A stretch of 64,000 nt of DNA from Telluribacter humicola (GTDB lineage Bacteria; Bacteroidota; Bacteroidia; Cytophagales; Spirosomataceae), in assembly GCF_017355935.1 (NCBI RefSeq), contig NZ_JAFIQT010000001.1, positions 2,108,001-2,172,000 on the forward strand. Reading direction: 5' to 3'. The translations under genes were made by a program, and so were the position numbers. Shown here piece by piece: positions 44,019 through 52,428 of this stretch. The notes under the pieces are model-generated. The model did not search any database and had not been told where the DNA came from. It saw nothing but the letters and a program-made list of their open reading frames with translations. Each line of letters starts with the position of its first letter. The stretch's first letter is position 1.

Positions 44019-45845
44019 TTAGAAATCGACATCCAGCCCCAGTGACTGCTGCAACTCCCGCAGGTAGGGGTTTTTCTCAGCCATGTAGTTGAATTTTTCC
44101 TGTGGCGTATAAGGCATACGCTTTACTTCCTGCGGGGCTACACGCGGCTCTATATTGAGCGATGATTCCTGAAAGCGCTGACGCAGGAAAGTCAGCAAGT
44201 CTCCCCTGAGAGCCTGTATAGTTTCTTTCTGCAGATCATTATCCAGTGCCATACGTATGGTAGTACCATCCAGCTCTACCTCCCGGTTCAGAGTTACTTC
44301 TTCGGTAATGGAGTCACGTTCCTGCTTACGAATCTCAATAAACTCCTTCCAGGCTGCATTCAGATTTTCTACGGTAAGCGGAGTGGCCTTTTCTGGATGA
44401 TAGTGCTGCGGTTTGCTGTTTTCCTTAACGGGAGCTGTTTCCCGTATATGATCTTCGGAAAGGGTAGGGGTAAGTAGTTGCATGGTACTCCGGAGCTTGC
44501 TCACAGCCGGCCGTGGAGGGGCTGCAGTAGCTACGCCCTGAACGGCAGGCTCTGACACCGCTGCTACGGGAACAGGAATACCCGTGGGAGCGGGAGGGTG
44601 ATGGGGAGCTACGGGAGGTGGCGTCCCGTTCATTATACCATTGCTTTTGGCGTAGGTGGGGGAGGCTGGCTCGGTAGTTACCGGCTGGCGAGGCTCATCT
44701 TTTTTTTTTGCCGTATCATCTACGGCTATCAGGTGGTCAAGATTAAGTACATGGCTTAAGTTAGCGAGCTTCATCAGGCACAGCTCCACGTGCAGGCGCT
44801 GGTTCTTGGCCGCTTTGTAGTTGATGTCACACTGGCTGCCCACGCTCAATGCCGACAGCAGGAAGCTCATCGGTGCCTGGGCCGACTGCGACAGGTACTT
44901 CTGGTGAGCGGTCGTTGATACCTGCAGGAGTGGTATGGTAGCCGGATCTTTGCACACGAGCAGGTTGCGGAAGTGTTCCAGCAGGCCCACCACAAACAGG
45001 TGTCCGTCGAAGCCCTTGCGCACTATTTCATCAAACAGGACCAGCGACTGCGCTACATTTCCTTCCATCAGGGCATCTGTAACCCGGAAATAGTAGTCAT
45101 AGTCGAGTATGTGCAGGTTTTCGAGTACTGCCTGATAGGTAAGCTGATTGCCGCTTGAGAAGGTCACGTTCAGGTCGAACATTGAGAGAGCATCCCTTAA
45201 TCCTCCATCGGCCTTCTGACCAATCAACTCCAGTGCTTCTCGTTCGGCATCAATGCCTTCCTTTCCAGCGATATTATCCAGATGGTCAGCGATGTCAACA
45301 GATCGGATGCGGTTGAAGTCAAAGATCTGACAGCGCGACAGGATCGTGGGCAGTATCTTGTGCTTCTCGGTAGTAGCCAGGATGAATATAGCATAGCTGG
45401 GGGGCTCTTCCAATGTTTTCAGAAACGCGTTGAAAGCCGCCTGCGACAGCATGTGCACCTCATCTATGATGTAGATCTTGTACGAGCCGGTATGGGGTGG
45501 GTACCTGACCTGGTCAATGAGGTTACGGATATCTTCTACAGAGTTGTTTGACGCCGCGTCAAGTTCGTGAATATTGAAGGAAGCATTGTTCTGAAAGCTT
45601 ACACATGATTCACACTGACCGCATGGTTCTACGTCATCACCCAGGTTCTGGCAGTTGATAGTCTTGGCCAGAATACGGGCACAGGTAGTCTTACCAACCC
45701 CACGCGGACCGCAGAATAGGAAAGCCTGCGCCAGGTGATTGGTACGTATTGCGTTCTTTAAAGTAGTAGTGATATGTGATTGCCCCACCACCGAATCAAA
45801 GGTGACCGGGCGGTATTTTCGTGCCGATACGACAAAATGCTCCAT
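44019..45845 (-). CDS. dnaX: DNA polymerase III subunit gamma/tau
   Basis: DnaX forms the clamp-loader ATPase. The N-terminus has YRPVTFDSVVGQSHITTTLKNAI, P-loop FCGPRGVGKTTCARILAKTINC, a four-cysteine zinc cluster (CQ..C GQCESC), IYIIDEVHMLSQAAFNAFLKTLEEPP (Walker B) and ILPTILSRCQIFDF (sensor 1). Residues about 390-480 form a Pro/Ala-rich linker, followed by a C-terminal tau-like segment ending QSLGLDVDF. Length (608 aa) is normal. No frameshift slippery site is needed. Confidence 0.97.
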   Translation of the reverse strand: MEHFVVSARKYRPVTFDSVVGQSHITTTLKNAIRTNHLAQAFLFCGPRGVGKTTCARILAKTINCQNLGDDVEPCGQCESCVSFQNNASFNIHELDAASNNSVEDIRNLIDQVRYPPHTGSYKIYIIDEVHMLSQAAFNAFLKTLEEPPSYAIFILATTEKHKILPTILSRCQIFDFNRIRSVDIADHLDNIAGKEGIDAEREALELIGQKADGGLRDALSMFDLNVTFSSGNQLTYQAVLENLHILDYDYYFRVTDALMEGNVAQSLVLFDEIVRKGFDGHLFVVGLLEHFRNLLVCKDPATIPLLQVSTTAHQKYLSQSAQAPMSFLLSALSVGSQCDINYKAAKNQRLHVELCLMKLANLSHVLNLDHLIAVDDTAKKKDEPRQPVTTEPASPTYAKSNGIMNGTPPPVAPHHPPAPTGIPVPVAAVSEPAVQGVATAAPPRPAVSKLRSTMQLLTPTLSEDHIRETAPVKENSKPQHYHPEKATPLTVENLNAAWKEFIEIRKQERDSITEEVTLNREVELDGTTIRMALDNDLQKETIQALRGDLLTFLRQRFQESSLNIEPRVAPQEVKRMPYTPQEKFNYMAEKNPYLRELQQSLGLDVDF

Positions 45846-45875
45846 GGGTGCAAGTTACTGCCGCGCCGCGGATTT

Positions 45876-46700
45876 TCAAAGCGGATTGTTATCGATCAGC
45901 TCATAAATCCGGACGTAATCCACGACCATTTTCTGGGGGAAAATACTGTCATCCACTCCCTTTTCACCTCCCCAGGTACCTCCAATGGCTACATTCAGGA
46001 TCAGATGAAACGGCTGGTCAAAGGGCCACTCCCGCCAGGTATATTTGTCTTCCCGCTTATACGTAAAATTCGTCTTGCCATCTACTTTAAGCGTTATCCT
46101 TTCAGGAGTCCATTCGCAGGTATAGGTATGAAAATCAGAGGAGGCGCTCTTGATGACCATGCTGTTGCCTTTCTGAGAAAAGGCTTTATTATGAATATTG
46201 CTGTACACCCGGTTCTGGTCAAAACCAGCGTGTGCCACCAGGTCTATGCCCCCGTTATCGGGCCAGAACTCCGTACCATAGGTATTCTGACTAGCTAGAG
46301 CCCAGATAGATGGCCAGGTACCCCGGCCACTAGGCAGTTTGGCCCGTACCTCTACCTTTCCGTAGGTAAAATCCGCTTTGTCCTTAGTCACTAGTCGTGC
46401 CGAGCTGTACTGCCTGTTGGCAGAGGCCTCCTTGCGGGCTGTGATAATCAGCATGCCATCTTCGACCCGGGCATTTTCCAATCTATCGGTGTAGTTCTGT
46501 AGCTCGTTGTTGCCCCAGCCGTGTCCGCCCAGCTCGTAGCTCCACTTCTCCGCATCAGGCTTACCCGTATAGCTGAACTCCTCGCTCCACGAGGGCGTAC
46601 TACCAAATGAATAATTGGATGAACTGTCGATTTCTTTCTCTTTGCATGATATAAATAAGAAAGCCAGGAAGCAGGGGTAGAGTAGGGGGGTAATCTTCAT
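45876..46700 (-). CDS. GH16-fold lipoprotein lacking both catalytic glutamates (likely pseudoenzyme)
   Basis: A GH16-type jelly-roll with lipobox LFISC (Cys19). The fold signatures are intact (SYELGGHGWGNNELQNYTDR, VRAKLPSGRGTWPSIWALASQ, HTYTCEWTPERITLKVDG, WPFDQPFHLILNVAIGG). The active-site motif ExDxxE, present in the neighbour, reads GGIDLVAHA: nucleophile Glu is Gly151 and the acid/base Glu is Ala156, with D153 retained. It should bind but not cleave beta-glucan-like chains. The encoded GHGWGNNELQNY-type segments and much DNA are nearly identical to the neighbour, so duplication is recent. It is not a frameshift artefact. Confidence 0.9.
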   Translation of the reverse strand: MKITPLLYPCFLAFLFISCKEKEIDSSSNYSFGSTPSWSEEFSYTGKPDAEKWSYELGGHGWGNNELQNYTDRLENARVEDGMLIITARKEASANRQYSSARLVTKDKADFTYGKVEVRAKLPSGRGTWPSIWALASQNTYGTEFWPDNGGIDLVAHAGFDQNRVYSNIHNKAFSQKGNSMVIKSASSDFHTYTCEWTPERITLKVDGKTNFTYKREDKYTWREWPFDQPFHLILNVAIGGTWGGEKGVDDSIFPQKMVVDYVRIYELIDNNPL

Positions 46701-46833
46701 TGAATAGAGTGAGTGGTACAGATGTTTCTAATGGAACAAAGTGCTCCTTATAGTTACTGTACCACTAATCGTGCCATGTTATAGATTTAATTAAATTATT
46801 AGGGATTAGAGCCGTATGTATCTGATCCAGATG

Positions 46834-47709
46834 CTACCTATACTGCTTCTCTACCAGCTCATAAACCCGCACATAGTCCACGAGCATTTTTTGAGGGTAT
46901 ACCGTTTCGTCTATCCCTTTTTGTCCGCCCCAGTTACCACCAACAGCTATGTTCAGGAGCAGGTGAAAAGGCTTGTCAAAGGGCCACTCCTGCCAGCCGT
47001 ACTGGGCCTCCTTCCGGAAGGTAAAGTAGTCTTTGCCGTCTACCAGTATGGTTACCCGCTCCGGTGTCCATTCACAGCTGTATATATGAAAGTCTTCAGA
47101 AGCTCCCTCTACCATTATGTTGTTGCCCTTGTTGGTTTTGATGGAGTGGTTAAAGGCCTTGGTGTGGATGTTGCCATGTACCCGGTTTTGATCATAGCCT
47201 ACGTGCTCCATAATATCGATCTCGCCGTTATCGGGCCAGAATTTGTCCCCGTAGGTATTCTGGCTGGCCAGGGTCCAGATGGCTGGCCAGGTACCCCGGC
47301 CGCTCGGCAGTTTGGCCCGAACTTCAAATTTCCCGTAGGTGAAGTCGCCTTTACCCTTGGTGACCAGGCGGGCTGAGCTGTATTGTCTGTTGGCAGAGGC
47401 TTCCTTGCGGGCTTCAATAATCAGCATTCCATCTTCGACCCGGGCATTTTCCAATCTATCGGTGTAGTTTTGTAACTCGTTGTTGCCCCAGCCGTGTCCG
47501 CCCAGGTCGTAGCTCCACTTTTCCGGATTGGGCTTCCCTGTATAGCTGAACTCGTCGCTCCACGTAGGTGTAGTACTAAAAGTATATTCTTTGACCGGAC
47601 CAGGATTGACTAAGGAGGATGGTAAGGTATTTGTTTCCTTTCCGCGGAAGGCCAGGAGTATAGATAGTAAAGAAAATGCGCCACTTACTACTACTATTGT
47701 TCGTTTCAT
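46834..47709 (-). CDS. GH16 endo-beta-glucanase-type hydrolase (active-site intact)
   Basis: A GH16-family endo-acting hydrolase of the laminarinase/beta-glucanase group. The motif NGEIDIMEHVGYD has Glu163 (nucleophile), Asp165 and Glu168 (acid/base). It shares SYDLGGHGWGNNELQNYTDR, VRAKLPSGRGTWPAIWTLASQ, WTPERVTILVDGKDYF and FHLLLNIAVGGNWGGQKG with the paralogue. The N-terminus (KRTIVVVSGAFSLLSILLAFRG) is a hydrophobic signal without a lipobox Cys, so it is secreted or anchored differently. Length is 291 aa. No type IX C-terminal domain is visible. Specific substrate not determined. Confidence 0.92.
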   Translation of the reverse strand: MKRTIVVVSGAFSLLSILLAFRGKETNTLPSSLVNPGPVKEYTFSTTPTWSDEFSYTGKPNPEKWSYDLGGHGWGNNELQNYTDRLENARVEDGMLIIEARKEASANRQYSSARLVTKGKGDFTYGKFEVRAKLPSGRGTWPAIWTLASQNTYGDKFWPDNGEIDIMEHVGYDQNRVHGNIHTKAFNHSIKTNKGNNIMVEGASEDFHIYSCEWTPERVTILVDGKDYFTFRKEAQYGWQEWPFDKPFHLLLNIAVGGNWGGQKGIDETVYPQKMLVDYVRVYELVEKQYR

Positions 47710-47762
47710 AGGGATAAAGGGTGAGTTGGTGTTACTAATAAAGAAGATTAATCAGAAATATA

Positions 47763-48767
47763 ATGAAGTCATTACAACTTCGGACCGAAGTAAGCATAAA
47801 GCCATCGGAGTGGAAACTCAGCAAGCAGTCGGCTATTCTGACCATGGGTTCCTGTTTTGCGGAAGTACTGGGTACACAGTTAAAAAATTATAAGTTCAAC
47901 GTACTATCAAATCCTTTTGGTACTGTTTTCAACCCGGTTTCGGTAGTTAAGCTGGTGCGTATGTCATTAAACGAAGAATTGCCGCTTATGGGGCATTTCG
48001 TGATAAACAATGACGGCATCTGCCTCCACCACGACTTTCACTCGTCACTCTGGGCCCCCGACTCCCAGACCCTCGACGTAAAGCTACGTACCCGGATGGC
48101 AGAAGTAAAACAGTACTTGCTACAGACCGATACGCTGGTACTTACTTTGGGTACTTCCTTCGTGTACAGATCAGTCCGGACGGATGAATTTGTGACCAAC
48201 TGCCATAAAATACCTTCAAACTTATTCAGGAAAGAGCTTCTGTCACTGGATGTCATCAACCGGGAGCTGGAAACGCTGGTAGCTATGCTAAAAAGCTATA
48301 ACCCTAACCTGCGCCTGATCCTGACCGTAAGTCCGGTCCGGCATACCCGGGATACGCTACCTCTTAATCAGGTTAGTAAGTCTATCCTGCGGGTGGCCTG
48401 TCATATGCTGTCGGAGGCACATGAGCACGTGACCTACTTCCCCAGCTACGAGATTATGATCGACGACCTGCGCGACTACCGCTTCTACGAGCCTGATCTA
48501 ATTCACCCCAATGAGGTGGCCCAAGACCATATCTTTCGTACTTTTGCTGAGTCATTTATGGAAGCCACTACGCTTGAATTGATCGAAGAGTGGGATGCCA
48601 TACAGCGCATGCGGCAACACCGGCCTCAGCATGGTATGACCGAAGCACACCGGAAATTACTGCTGAATCTGTCCGAGCGACTGCAAAATTTGAGCGGGCA
48701 AATGGATGTGCAGCAGGAACTCATGGAGGTAGAAACGGAGCTACGCAACTTTCCGGCCCCGGAGTAA
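47763..48767 (+). CDS. GSCFA-domain protein
   Basis: GSCFA family proteins have an SGNH-like fold. The name-giving motif is ILTMGSCFAEVLGTQLKNYK near residue 27, followed by LSNPFGTVFNPVS, LVLTLGTSFVYR, LILTVSPVRHTRDTLPLNQVSKSILRVA and EIMIDDLRDYRFYEPDLIHPN. Length is 334 aa. No signal peptide, so likely cytoplasmic. Enzymatic role unknown. It is divergent from the GH16 pair, with 53 bases between starts. Confidence 0.93.
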   Translation: MKSLQLRTEVSIKPSEWKLSKQSAILTMGSCFAEVLGTQLKNYKFNVLSNPFGTVFNPVSVVKLVRMSLNEELPLMGHFVINNDGICLHHDFHSSLWAPDSQTLDVKLRTRMAEVKQYLLQTDTLVLTLGTSFVYRSVRTDEFVTNCHKIPSNLFRKELLSLDVINRELETLVAMLKSYNPNLRLILTVSPVRHTRDTLPLNQVSKSILRVACHMLSEAHEHVTYFPSYEIMIDDLRDYRFYEPDLIHPNEVAQDHIFRTFAESFMEATTLELIEEWDAIQRMRQHRPQHGMTEAHRKLLLNLSERLQNLSGQMDVQQELMEVETELRNFPAPE

Positions 48768-48871
48768 ACTCATTTGAAAAGATAGGTGTTGTCAGTAGTG
48801 GACCCAACCAGATATTATTAATTAATCTATACCTCAACTACGCTTACCTCAGCCCCGGCTGATTAGTTACA

Positions 48872-49978
48872 ATGGGAGAATTTACTGTCAATAAAGAAAA
48901 AGTACTGAAGGCCCTCAGCACCGTAGAGGAGCCCGATCTGAAAAAAGATCTGGTAACCCTTGGGATGGTGAAGGATATTGAAGTGGGCGTCGATCAGGTG
49001 AGTTTTACGGTCGTATTGACTACACCTGCCTGTCCGCTCAAAGAACTGATTCGTCAGCGTTGCGTTACGGCCATTCATACGCACATCAGTCCTGATATCG
49101 AAGTAATCGTTAATCTGACTGCCGATGTGACATCCAGTCGTCAGGGAGCGGTGATGATACCGGGAGTAAAAAATGTCATAGCCGTAGCCTCCGGTAAAGG
49201 TGGTGTAGGTAAGTCTACAGTAACTGCTAACCTCGCCATGGCACTGCACCGATCGGGTGCGAAGGTAGGTATCATTGATGCTGATATATACGGCCCCTCA
49301 ATACCGGTTATGTTCGGTGCGGAGGATATGCAGCCTACTATTACGCCACGCGACGGTAAAAACTTTATCAACCCGATCAGCCAGTACGGAATCAAGATGA
49401 TCTCCATTGGCTTCCTGACTCCGCCCGATAGCGCGGTAGTATGGCGTGGTCCGATGGCGAGCCAGGCACTGCGTCAGTTCTTTGCTGATACGCACTGGGG
49501 CGAACTGGATTACCTGCTTATAGACCTGCCTCCGGGAACCAGCGATATTCACCTGACCCTTGTTCAGACGGTACCCGTGACTGGTGCTGTGATCGTAACG
49601 ACACCTCAGAAAGTAGCTCTGGCTGACGCGAATAAAGGTCTGGCCATGTTCAAGCAGCCCCAGATCAATGTACCTGTACTGGGTGTGATTGAGAACATGG
49701 CCTACTTCACTCCGGAGGAGCTACCTGATCATAAGTACTATATATTTGGTAAAGGAGGAGGTCAACAACTGGCCGAGCGCCATGAGGTACCCTTCCTGGG
49801 GCAGATTCCTCTGGTACAGAGCATTCGGGAAGCCGGGGATGAAGGTCGTCCGGTCGTGATGAATGACGAACCGGTAACCAGTGGTGCATTCAAGGAGGTC
49901 GCTGCTGTACTGGCTCAGTACGTTTCTATCCGGAATGCCTCGGCCGATAAGACCAAAGTAGTAGAAGTGCGCGTTTAA
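48872..49978 (+). CDS. Mrp/ApbC-type P-loop ATPase
   Basis: An iron-sulfur cluster carrier or scaffold protein. An N-terminal MIP18-like domain (VLKALSTVEEPDLKKDLVTLGMV, TTPACPLKELI) is followed by the ParA-like ATPase with the deviant Walker A VASGKGGVGKSTVTANLA, IIDADIYGPSIPVMFG, LLIDLPPGTSDIHLT and TPQKVALADANKG. Length (368 aa) is normal. It is followed 63 bases later by a NifU-C-terminal (Nfu) protein in the same direction, consistent with an iron-sulfur assembly unit. No CxxC is seen near its C-terminus. Confidence 0.94.
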   Translation: MGEFTVNKEKVLKALSTVEEPDLKKDLVTLGMVKDIEVGVDQVSFTVVLTTPACPLKELIRQRCVTAIHTHISPDIEVIVNLTADVTSSRQGAVMIPGVKNVIAVASGKGGVGKSTVTANLAMALHRSGAKVGIIDADIYGPSIPVMFGAEDMQPTITPRDGKNFINPISQYGIKMISIGFLTPPDSAVVWRGPMASQALRQFFADTHWGELDYLLIDLPPGTSDIHLTLVQTVPVTGAVIVTTPQKVALADANKGLAMFKQPQINVPVLGVIENMAYFTPEELPDHKYYIFGKGGGQQLAERHEVPFLGQIPLVQSIREAGDEGRPVVMNDEPVTSGAFKEVAAVLAQYVSIRNASADKTKVVEVRV

Positions 49979-50041
49979 GAATTAACGGGTCCGTTTGATT
50001 ATTTCGTAGAAATGTTGCATTTTAGCGCATATACTGATACA

Positions 50042-50305
50042 ATGAACACAATCGAAAAAGAAAAGACAATGGGACTGATCGAGCAGGCACTCGATTCGGT
50101 ACGTCCCTATCTGATAGCGGATGGTGGCAACGTGAAGCTGGCTGAACTCACAGATGACTTTATAGTGCGCCTGGAATTGACCGGTTCGTGTCAGACGTGC
50201 CCCATGAATGCTATGACCTTCCGCGCCGGCCTCGAAGAAGCCGTTCGTAAGGCAGTGCCACAAGTGCAGAAGGTAGAAGCCGTGAATGTTCCGGCCTTAG
50301 CCTGA
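50042..50305 (+). CDS. NifU C-terminal-like iron-sulfur protein (Nfu)
   Basis: A short Nfu-type protein with VRPYLIADGGNVKLAEL and the ligand motif C50-QT-C53 in GSCQTCPMNAMTF, which can hold an iron-sulfur cluster at a dimer interface. I chose the ATG at 50042 (MNTIEKEK), as the first in-frame ATG upstream would add 10 atypical residues. Length is 87 aa. It follows the Mrp-like ATPase gene and precedes a strong terminator. Confidence 0.92.
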   Translation: MNTIEKEKTMGLIEQALDSVRPYLIADGGNVKLAELTDDFIVRLELTGSCQTCPMNAMTFRAGLEEAVRKAVPQVQKVEAVNVPALA

Positions 50306-50357
50306 TATACTATCATTCAATAGCAGGTTTACCTACGTAAAGATTTACTATTCATAA

Positions 50358-50396
50358 ATGCCGGCTGTACACAACTAGTATGTGTACAGCCGGCAT
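50358..50396 (+). terminator. Terminator after nfu
   Basis: A 16-base perfect stem (ATGCCGGCTGTACACA and its complement) with a 7-base loop lies about 50 bases after the nfu stop codon, followed downstream by TGTGTTTTAA rather than a long T tract. Confidence 0.75.
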
Positions 50397-50530
50397 ATTG
50401 TGTTTTAAGGGGGCCAGGTTGCATAATTTGGTCGGCCTAAATCCACAGGTCCAATGAACTTACGGTGGTGCTTTTCAATTACCCCGTCAATCCCTATCTT
50501 GCGCCCTCCTCATAAAACATTGGTTACGTC

Positions 50531-52276
50531 ATGCGTATTGGCATTTTCTTCGGGGGACCTTCCCGTGAGCGTGAGATTTCTTTTGCCGGTGGTAAAACCG
50601 CCTTTGAACACCTGGATAAACAACTATTTGAACCGGTTCCGGTATTTGTAGATAGCTTTGGGCGTTTCATTAAGCTGGACCCCCGATGGATGTACGAGGC
50701 CAGCATCCGTGATTTTTTCCCGAGCCCGGTTCAGCAGACGGATGGGTATCGCGTTTATATCGAATCATTACCCCACCTGGCGCACGTAGCGGTTTCACCC
50801 GAGATAGGTGAACTGATTACCCCCGATAGATTCAGCGATCATTTTGACTTTGCCATGCTGGCCATGCACGGTCCTGACTGCGAAGACGGAGCCATTCAGG
50901 GACTACTGGAGTGGTACCGTATCCCGTACAGCGGACCGGGACTGATGGGCTCGGCGGTAGGTATCGACAAGGTACTTCAGAACGAGATGATCGCCCTGGC
51001 CAACGGACAGGACAAGCGCATGATGGTAGTACGGTACGACCAGTGGCAACAGCAGGACCGTCAGCAACTATTTGAAGAGGTAAAGCAAAAGCTGGGAGTA
51101 CCTATAGTCGTGAAGGCGCCTCACCAGGGGTCTTCCATTGGGGTAGCCATAGTCCGGCAGGATAGCTACGATGAATTTGTGATCGCTCTTAATCAGTGCT
51201 TTTTCCAGATGGAAGTAGCGGCTGACCAGTGGCAGGCTATGGACCAGGAGGCGAAGCAGGCCTGGGCGCAGCGCATCGCTAATCTGGACGAGGGGATCGG
51301 CTTTCCGGTGGTAGTGAATGATATATTCCTTTACCATCCCAAAGAACTATTTACCTACCTGAATCAGGCCTTCGCAACATCCAGCAATACGCTTACGCTA
51401 TCCAGTACTAACGCCGAAGACCAGGTACTGCTTGAGACCTACGTAAGCGGGCAGGAATTTTCGTGCGGGTGTATTCAGCACGACGACGGATCTACGCTGG
51501 TACTGCCCCCAACCGAGATCATCAAAGTAGTAGAGGTATTTGATTTTAACTCAAAATATAAGCCCGGAGCAACCCGTAAGCGTATTCCTGTTACTACTAC
51601 CCTGGCTAATAACCAGAAGATCCAGTACAACATCGGCCTGGTGTTCCAGCGATTAGGTATTAACGTATGCGCCCGTATTGACGGCTTCCTGACGCCGGAG
51701 GGGGAGGTTCTTCTTCACGATCCGAATACCATTCCGGGTATGTCGCCTACGTCACTTATCTTTAAGCAGATGGCTGAGATAGGGCTGAATGTTACCCAGG
51801 CTATTACTTACTTTATCAGGCAGTCAATCCGGGAGCGTATCCGTAGCGGCAAGGATACCTGGCACCTGCGGCAACTACTTCAAAAGCTGGATGATAAGAT
51901 CAGTTCGCAGCAAGCTGTTAGCCGACCGGCCAAAGGCATACTCTTTGAAGCGACCGATGAGCAGTACGCCAGGGCCCGCCAGTGTTTCGGGAAGTACAAT
52001 GCCGAAGGTAAATGCACGCCTGTGCCGATACTGAAAGTAGCTGATACTACGTACTATCAGCTACCCGTACAACTGATGTTCAAAGACTACGTAGAGGACT
52101 TACTGGCACTGGTTAGCGAGGAGCGTGACCCACTTCTGGTGGAAACCTCGGAGCAGGCTGCCCCACTCACTGCTTTCTACGCCGGTATGGTTGAGTATGG
52201 CATAAAAACGTATAGTAGCCTTGATAGCATCACTCCCATAGAAGATTGGATTGTTCTGGGGAGCGAAAAGATTTAA
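50531..52276 (+). CDS. Ddl-like ATP-grasp protein, enlarged
   Basis: This resembles D-alanine--D-alanine ligase, which makes the peptidoglycan precursor dipeptide. Motifs are GIFFGGPSREREISFAGG, HGPDCEDGAIQGLLEWYRIPYSGPG, VVKAPHQGSSIGVAIV, ETYVSGQEFSCG, NSKYKPGATRKRIPV and LHDPNTIPGMSPTSL. The metal-ligand motif ExN reads DPN here, a conservative change. At 581 aa it is much longer than normal Ddl (about 310-370): an insert lies near residues 235-275, and about 140 residues extend past the ATP-grasp core with no family I recognise. It may be a true ligase or a specialised relative. Gene order does not link it to cell-wall genes. Confidence 0.85.
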   Translation: MRIGIFFGGPSREREISFAGGKTAFEHLDKQLFEPVPVFVDSFGRFIKLDPRWMYEASIRDFFPSPVQQTDGYRVYIESLPHLAHVAVSPEIGELITPDRFSDHFDFAMLAMHGPDCEDGAIQGLLEWYRIPYSGPGLMGSAVGIDKVLQNEMIALANGQDKRMMVVRYDQWQQQDRQQLFEEVKQKLGVPIVVKAPHQGSSIGVAIVRQDSYDEFVIALNQCFFQMEVAADQWQAMDQEAKQAWAQRIANLDEGIGFPVVVNDIFLYHPKELFTYLNQAFATSSNTLTLSSTNAEDQVLLETYVSGQEFSCGCIQHDDGSTLVLPPTEIIKVVEVFDFNSKYKPGATRKRIPVTTTLANNQKIQYNIGLVFQRLGINVCARIDGFLTPEGEVLLHDPNTIPGMSPTSLIFKQMAEIGLNVTQAITYFIRQSIRERIRSGKDTWHLRQLLQKLDDKISSQQAVSRPAKGILFEATDEQYARARQCFGKYNAEGKCTPVPILKVADTTYYQLPVQLMFKDYVEDLLALVSEERDPLLVETSEQAAPLTAFYAGMVEYGIKTYSSLDSITPIEDWIVLGSEKI

Positions 52277-52301
52277 ATTACTTATAGGATATATAAACCA
52301 G

Positions 52302-52326
52302 AAAAAGAGCTGCATAGGCTCTTTTT
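52302..52326 (+). terminator. Terminator after the Ddl-like gene
   Basis: AAAAAGAGC and GCTCTTTTT form a 9-base stem with a 7-base loop, followed by further T residues, 25 bases after the stop codon. Confidence 0.88.
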
Positions 52327-52428
52327 TTATGAGGTTCCCATTGCTATTTTTTTATATTTGTGACTGAGGGCAAGGAAAGAGTGGGTGAAATTTAGTTATT
52401 AACAGGAATAGGAATAACCAAACGCAAT

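Noticed and set aside
46834-47709. Type IX C-terminal secretion domain on the GH16 proteins
   Set aside because: Both end shortly after the GH16 fold with no beta-sandwich C-terminal domain.
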